Shown: one piece after another, positions 60,292 to 64,000 of the stretch
How positions within the stretch are numbered: position 1 is the stretch's first letter
How the letters are laid out: the number at the start of each line of letters is the position of its first letter
Source: AP-15 sp963712825
GTDB taxonomy: Bacteria; Pseudomonadota; Alphaproteobacteria; ATCC43930; CGMCC-115725
Direction: 5' to 3'
Length of the DNA: 64,000 bases
Assembly (NCBI GenBank): GCA_963712825.1
Contig: CAVQJP010000016.1
Span: 62,001 to 126,000, forward strand
Program-made: the position numbers and the translations under genes
The notes under the pieces: model-generated
What the model was told of the DNA's origin: nothing
The model's database searches: none
What the model saw: the letters and a program-made list of their open reading frames with translations, nothing else

Positions 60292-61722
60292 CTATGCCGC
60301 CCGGCGTTGCGGCTGGACATGCCCGCTGACCGCGGCGCCGTCAGCCGGCGTCAGGCGCAGAAAACCGAGTGCGGCGACGAGCGGGATCAGCCCGATCAGA
60401 AAGAATGCCAGGCGGAAATCCTCGACGGTCACTTTAGTCGGTCCGGCGATCACCGCCAGCAACGCCGCCCCGACCGCCACGCCAAAACCGCGCGCCACCT
60501 GCTGCGCCACCCCGGCGACGCTGGTGCCCTTGCTCAACAGCGCTGCCGGCATGTCGGCGTAGCTCACCGTGTTGAGCGCCAGATACTGCACGCTCCTGAC
60601 ACAGCCCGACAACAGCACCAGCGCCACGATCAGCCATACCGGCGTGTCGGCCCGCAGCAACCCGCAGCTCGCGGTCACCACGGCGGCAACGCTGGCGGTG
60701 CCGACGAGCAGCCGGCGAAAACCGAAAACACGAAGCAGCGGTCCGGCAAGGGTGCGCACGCCCATCGCGCCGACACTCGACGAAAACGTCAACAGCCCCG
60801 ATTGGATCGCGCTCAACCCGAACCCGACCTGAAACAGCAAGGGCAGCAGAAACGGCACCGCGTCGAGCCCGATGCGGCAGAAGCCGCCGGTCACGGTGCC
60901 GATGCGAAAGGTGCGGATGCGCAGCAGGCCGAGATCGAGGACCGGGTCTTGGCGCCGTCGCGCGTGCCAGCCGTAGAGCGCCAGGATCGCCAGTGCTGCC
61001 GGGAAGAACACCGCTCCGAGCAGGCCCGGGATAATCGGGCGGCCGAGATTTTCGATCGCCACCTCCAACAACGCCAGCCCAAGCCCGGACAGTACAAAGC
61101 CGCGCAGGTCGAAGCGGGTCGGCGCCGGCGCGCGGAAATTCTCAAACAGCCGCAGCGCCAGAATTAGGCCGAGCAGCCCTATCGGCAGGTTCAGAAAAAA
61201 GATCGCGCGCCACGAGATCCAGCTGGTCAGGAAACCGCCGACGATCGGGCCGACGGTCGGTCCGATCATCGCCGGGATCGTCATCCAGTTCATCGCCGAA
61301 ACCAATTCGGAGCGCGGAAAGCTGCGCAATAGGATCAGCCGGCCGACCGGCGTCATCATCGCGCCGCCAAACCCCTGGATGACCCGCATCGCCAACAGCA
61401 CCGGCAGGTTCGGCGCCAGCCCGCACAATGCCGAGCCGGTCGTGAAGATCGCGATTGCCGAGCAGAACACGATGCGCGCGCCGAGGCGGTCGGCGATCCA
61501 GCCGCTGACCGGGATGAAGACGGCAAGGCTCAGCAGATAAGTCGCGATCACCAGGTTGAGGCGCAGCGGGTTCTGCCCCAGGCTCTTCGCCATCGCCGGG
61601 ATCGACACCGCGATCATCGTCGAGTCGAGCCCCTCCATGAAGAAGGCGCAGCCGACGATCAGCGCGATGACGATCGCCCGCCGCGGCGGCTGCGCGCCGT
61701 CGGAGAGGCCGCTGTCGCTCAC
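60292..61722 (-). CDS. DHA2-type (EmrB/QacA) multidrug exporter
   Basis: A 476-residue, 14-helix MFS exporter. FMEGLDSTMIAVSIPAMA near 30 and PVSGWIADRLGARIVFCSAI near 72 are motif A and its neighbours, MRVIQGFGGAMMTPVGR near 115 is motif B, and GPTVGPIVGGFL near 150 is motif C of the drug-H+ antiporters. The GTG at 61722 gives MSDSGLSDG before the first helix; an upstream ATG at 61842 would overlap the recX start region. Substrate unknown. Confidence 0.87.
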   Translation of the reverse strand: MSDSGLSDGAQPPRRAIVIALIVGCAFFMEGLDSTMIAVSIPAMAKSLGQNPLRLNLVIATYLLSLAVFIPVSGWIADRLGARIVFCSAIAIFTTGSALCGLAPNLPVLLAMRVIQGFGGAMMTPVGRLILLRSFPRSELVSAMNWMTIPAMIGPTVGPIVGGFLTSWISWRAIFFLNLPIGLLGLILALRLFENFRAPAPTRFDLRGFVLSGLGLALLEVAIENLGRPIIPGLLGAVFFPAALAILALYGWHARRRQDPVLDLGLLRIRTFRIGTVTGGFCRIGLDAVPFLLPLLFQVGFGLSAIQSGLLTFSSSVGAMGVRTLAGPLLRVFGFRRLLVGTASVAAVVTASCGLLRADTPVWLIVALVLLSGCVRSVQYLALNTVSYADMPAALLSKGTSVAGVAQQVARGFGVAVGAALLAVIAGPTKVTVEDFRLAFFLIGLIPLVAALGFLRLTPADGAAVSGHVQPQRRAA

Positions 61723-61821
61723 CGGCCCCGCCGCGACGATCTCGCGACCGGGCCGCCGCCAAAACCGTTCGCATGTGAACCGCGGTCCGGCTCCATCCGC
61801 GCTCCCGCCGTGGTGGTTGAC

Positions 61822-62421
61822 ATGACCCTCGCTCGGGACCATAGCCGATCGCGGAGCCAGAATGGGGCGGCAAAGGTGACGGAAGGGGAGATCAGCCCCG
61901 AGCTTATCGACCGCTGGGCGCTTGCCTATCTTGGGCGCTTCGCCAGCTCTGCCGAGAATCTGCGCCGCGTGCTGGTGCGCCGCATCCGGCGGCGCTCTCC
62001 GGCCGACCCCGCCGCCGCAAAAGAGGCGATGCCGCTTGTCGACGCGCTGATCGAGCGCTACCGCCGGGCCGGCCTGCTCGACGACGCGGCCTATGCCGCG
62101 CAACGCGCGCACTCGCTCAACCGGCGCGGCGAGTCGCTGTTCAAAATCCGAGCCCGGCTGGCGGCGAAGGGGGTCGAGAGCGCGGTCACTGCGGACGCGG
62201 TTTCAGCGCTGCGCGAGGAGGGCGCCGACCCCGACCTTGCCGCCGCCTGCGCCTTTGCCCGTCGTCGCCGGCTCGGACCTTATCGCCGGGCTCCCGCCGA
62301 CCCCGCGCGCGAGCTTGCCGCCTTCGCCCGCGCCGGGTTCAGCCGCCGGGTCGCCGGCCAGGTGCTCGGCTGCGCCGATGTCGACGCCGTAGAAGCATTG
62401 GCTCGCCCGGTTGCGGGCTAG
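61822..62421 (+). CDS. recX: Regulatory protein RecX
   Basis: A 199-residue RecX homologue that limits RecA filament growth. ALAYLGRFASSAENLRRVLVRRIRRR near 34 and LIERYRRAGLLDDAAYAAQRAHSLNRRGESLFKIRARLAAKG near 76 are the helix-turn-helix repeats, and AFARAGFSRRVAGQVLG near the end is the third. recA is not in the window. ATG 61822 is used; GTG 61876 is an alternative. It diverges from the exporter gene. Confidence 0.85.
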   Translation: MTLARDHSRSRSQNGAAKVTEGEISPELIDRWALAYLGRFASSAENLRRVLVRRIRRRSPADPAAAKEAMPLVDALIERYRRAGLLDDAAYAAQRAHSLNRRGESLFKIRARLAAKGVESAVTADAVSALREEGADPDLAAACAFARRRRLGPYRRAPADPARELAAFARAGFSRRVAGQVLGCADVDAVEALARPVAG

Positions 62422-62794
62422 AGCCGTCTCCGGCCCAGTCGACCTCCTCACCCAGCTGCGGCTAGGCCTCGGGCCCTCGCCGACCCTTCGCAACCTCTCC
62501 CCCGGTGCCGTGTGCAGGAATAGGGGATGTGTCGGCGCGGCGCTGTACGTCCTTCGAGACGCCCGCTGCGCAGGCTCCTCAGGATGAGGACACTCCTAAA
62601 ATGCCATCGCAGGCATACCTCATGCTGAGGAGTGCCTGGGGGGCGCGTCTCGAAGCACGCACAACATCGATGCATCCTTTCGTTTACTCTTTCACCCGCG
62701 CAATGGGGGAGAGGGAGGATCCGGAGACCGCTCGTCCGCCGATGCGACCTGATGGAAACCCGCTCTGAGCTCGGTTCGCGCCCCGCGCTCCGGG
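62422..62794. repeat. Intergenic region with a large inverted repeat
   Basis: About 370 bp without a gene. Left arm 62549-62590 (ccttcgagacgcccgctgcg then aggctcctcaggatgagga) pairs with right arm 62618-62662 (cctcatgctgaggagtgcct then gcgcgtctcgaag), giving a long imperfect hairpin with a 27-bp centre. This wording is a common dispersed repeat in Alphaproteobacteria. Flanking bases (62490-62520, 62680-62730) repeat pyrimidine- and purine-rich tracts such as cctctcccccg and gggggagaggga. Confidence 0.75.
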
Positions 62795-63430
62795 TCAACC
62801 CGGCTCGCGTTCCCGCATCAGGCGGGCGACGGCGCCGGCTTCGGCGTCGCCGCGCGCCTCGAGCGCCGCCGCGATGCGCGGCCGGTCGACGGCCGGTCGG
62901 TTCTGGCTCAGCTTGAATTTGCCTTCGAGCCGGGTGACGGCAATCTCGATACCGACAATCCCCTTCACCATGCCGGCCATATAGTCCGCCGGCTGGTCTT
63001 CGATGCGCCACGGCGTCTCGCTGCCGGCTTCGTGCCGCTGTGACAGGCGGTGCAGAAAATCGCGCAGCCACGCGGCGTCGTCGATTAGGCGCACCGTGCC
63101 GTAGGCGTAGACGTCGGCGTAGTTCCAGGTCGGCACCGCCGGTCCGCTCGCGTACCAGCGCGGCGAGACATAGGCGTGCGGACCGCTGAAGACCGTCATC
63201 ACCTCGCCGCCCGCCGGCAAATCTGCCAAATCCGCGAGCTGCGGGTTCGGCCGCGCGAGATGACCGAGAAGGTGGAGGTCCAGACCCCGATGCTCGACAA
63301 GAAACGGGATGTGGCTCGCGACCAGCCCGTGCCGCCCGTGACTGACGATCAGCGCGAAATCGTGGCGTTCGATATGCGCGACCAGGATTTCGGGTCGCGT
63401 CTCGGTGAAAACCGGGGGCAGATAGACCAA
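62795..63430 (-). CDS. FMN-binding negative transcriptional regulator (PaiB family)
   Basis: A 211-residue PaiB-family flavin-binding protein. The TTG at 63430 gives MVYLPPVFTETRPEIL, the usual family start, with AAGGGTGG well placed ahead; longer frames code unrelated residues. FPFLVEHRGLDLHLLGHLARPNPQ near 44, VTVFSGPHAYVSPRWYAS near 74 and VPTWNYADVYAYGTVRLI near 98 are conserved flavin-binding segments. PaiB acts on proteases and sporulation in Bacillus; the role here is unknown. It lies 17 bp from the LysE-type exporter on the same strand. Confidence 0.85.
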   Translation of the reverse strand: MVYLPPVFTETRPEILVAHIERHDFALIVSHGRHGLVASHIPFLVEHRGLDLHLLGHLARPNPQLADLADLPAGGEVMTVFSGPHAYVSPRWYASGPAVPTWNYADVYAYGTVRLIDDAAWLRDFLHRLSQRHEAGSETPWRIEDQPADYMAGMVKGIVGIEIAVTRLEGKFKLSQNRPAVDRPRIAAALEARGDAEAGAVARLMREREPG

Positions 63431-63447
63431 CGAGCCACCCTTTGCAT

Positions 63448-64000
63448 TTAGAGCAGGTGCGCCAACAGCTTTACCACGATCGTGCCGAGCAGTGCCGCTC
63501 CCGACAAAAACAAAATACCGCCCGAACCGCGGCTGATCCATACGAGGTGGCGCGCTCCGATCGAGTGGCGAAAAATGCCGACCCCAAGGCATAGCAGCAG
63601 CCACCACAAAAAAGAGCCGGTCCACACCCCGGCGACCAGGACCCCGGCCCGCAACAGAGTGGCCCGTGCGCCGCTCAGACCGAGCGCTTCGAAAATCCCG
63701 AGAAAGACGAGGATCGTGATCGGGTTGGTGATGGTCAGCGCCAGGGTCGAAAAGAAGTCGCGAAACAAGCCTTCGCGGTCGGTCTGCTCGGTCGCCTCTT
63801 GCGGCGGCGCGAGCAGTGCCCGCCCGCCGGCATAGAGCAGGTAGCAGCCGCCGGCGGCGCGCAGCAGGTTTTCATAGCCGAACAGCCATTTCGAGACAAA
63901 GGTCAGACCGAAGGCGGCGACAACCCCGAAAAAGGCGTCGGCGGTCGCGGCGCCAAGCCCCGAGACCAACCCGGCCGCCTGGCCCTCGAAAATGCTGCGG
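63448..64000 (-). CDS. LysE family exporter, 5' end beyond the window
   Basis: The C-terminal 183 residues of a LysE/RhtB-type amino acid exporter: GLVSGLGAATADAFFGVVAAFGLTFV, then LRAAGGCYLLYAGGRALL, TLALTITNPITILVFLGIFEALGL and a last helix FLSGAALLGTIVVKLLAHLL. The frame stays open to the edge of the window, so the start is missing. It is probably co-transcribed with the PaiB gene. Confidence 0.88.
   Translation of the reverse strand, partial: RSIFEGQAAGLVSGLGAATADAFFGVVAAFGLTFVSKWLFGYENLLRAAGGCYLLYAGGRALLAPPQEATEQTDREGLFRDFFSTLALTITNPITILVFLGIFEALGLSGARATLLRAGVLVAGVWTGSFLWWLLLCLGVGIFRHSIGARHLVWISRGSGGILFLSGAALLGTIVVKLLAHLL

Overview
The window is a high-GC, densely coded stretch of bacterial chromosome. 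The order at its left end (a possible maf tail, aroE, coaE, dnaQ, then secB, fxsA, a Tim44-domain gene and mltA) is typical of Alphaproteobacteria. The SUF operon, the patatin/acetoacetate decarboxylase/3-hydroxybutyrate dehydrogenase cluster, DUF29, MmcB and DUF1223 fit the same class. A Rhodospirillales or Hyphomicrobiales relative is likely, but the sequence alone does not fix genus. I saw no rRNA, tRNA, CRISPR array, prophage or intact insertion sequence.

Layout. 1-5.4 kb: core genes for shikimate, CoA, DNA proofreading, protein export and murein turnover. 5.4-9.6 kb: a MazEF-type toxin-antitoxin pair and a LutABC lactate-oxidation operon that ends in an Smr-domain gene. 9.6-15 kb: hldE (LPS heptose), mmcB, an SbmA-like ABC exporter and lysS. 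15-23 kb: small envelope lipoproteins including a tandem paralogous pair, a two-gene ABC importer with a fused permease, a 2OG-Fe(II) oxygenase and a large porin followed by a clear terminator. 22.8-31.7 kb (minus strand): a patatin-like lipase, acetoacetate decarboxylase and 3-hydroxybutyrate dehydrogenase set (ketone/PHB-type metabolism), then a GH63-like glucosidase with a glycogen-debranching-type enzyme, DUF1223 and a VOC protein. 31.9-38.2 kb: accessory-looking, with a PLP lyase, a nucleoside phosphorylase-like protein, HicBA, a dead IS630 transposase, a LysR regulator facing a membrane protein, and a DoxX protein. 38.2-44.7 kb: a complete SUF iron-sulfur operon (Rrf2 regulator-sufB-C-D-S-U-T) broken up by two palindromic repeats. 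44.9-54.8 kb: hisI, an envelope-stress-like trio (DUF3618, holin-like, YtxH-like), PBP1A, chrA, an exported creatininase-like protein, a YVTN propeller protein and an atypical SDR. 55-58.6 kb: a copper module (DUF4396 membrane protein, CsoR, P1B ATPase) with a palindromic operator. 58.8-64 kb: a frameshifted hydrolase, a frameshifted DUF29 gene, a DHA2 drug exporter, recX, PaiB and the 3' part of a LysE exporter.

The most interesting features are not one new system but several non-canonical details: a creatininase homologue that is exported and has changed metal ligands next to a YVTN propeller; an SDR lacking its Tyr/Lys pair; a 2OG oxygenase with HxN instead of HxD; strong palindromic operator candidates ahead of mazE, the SUF regulator and csoR; palindromic repeats inside the suf operon; and two genes carrying in-frame 18-bp tandem repeats.
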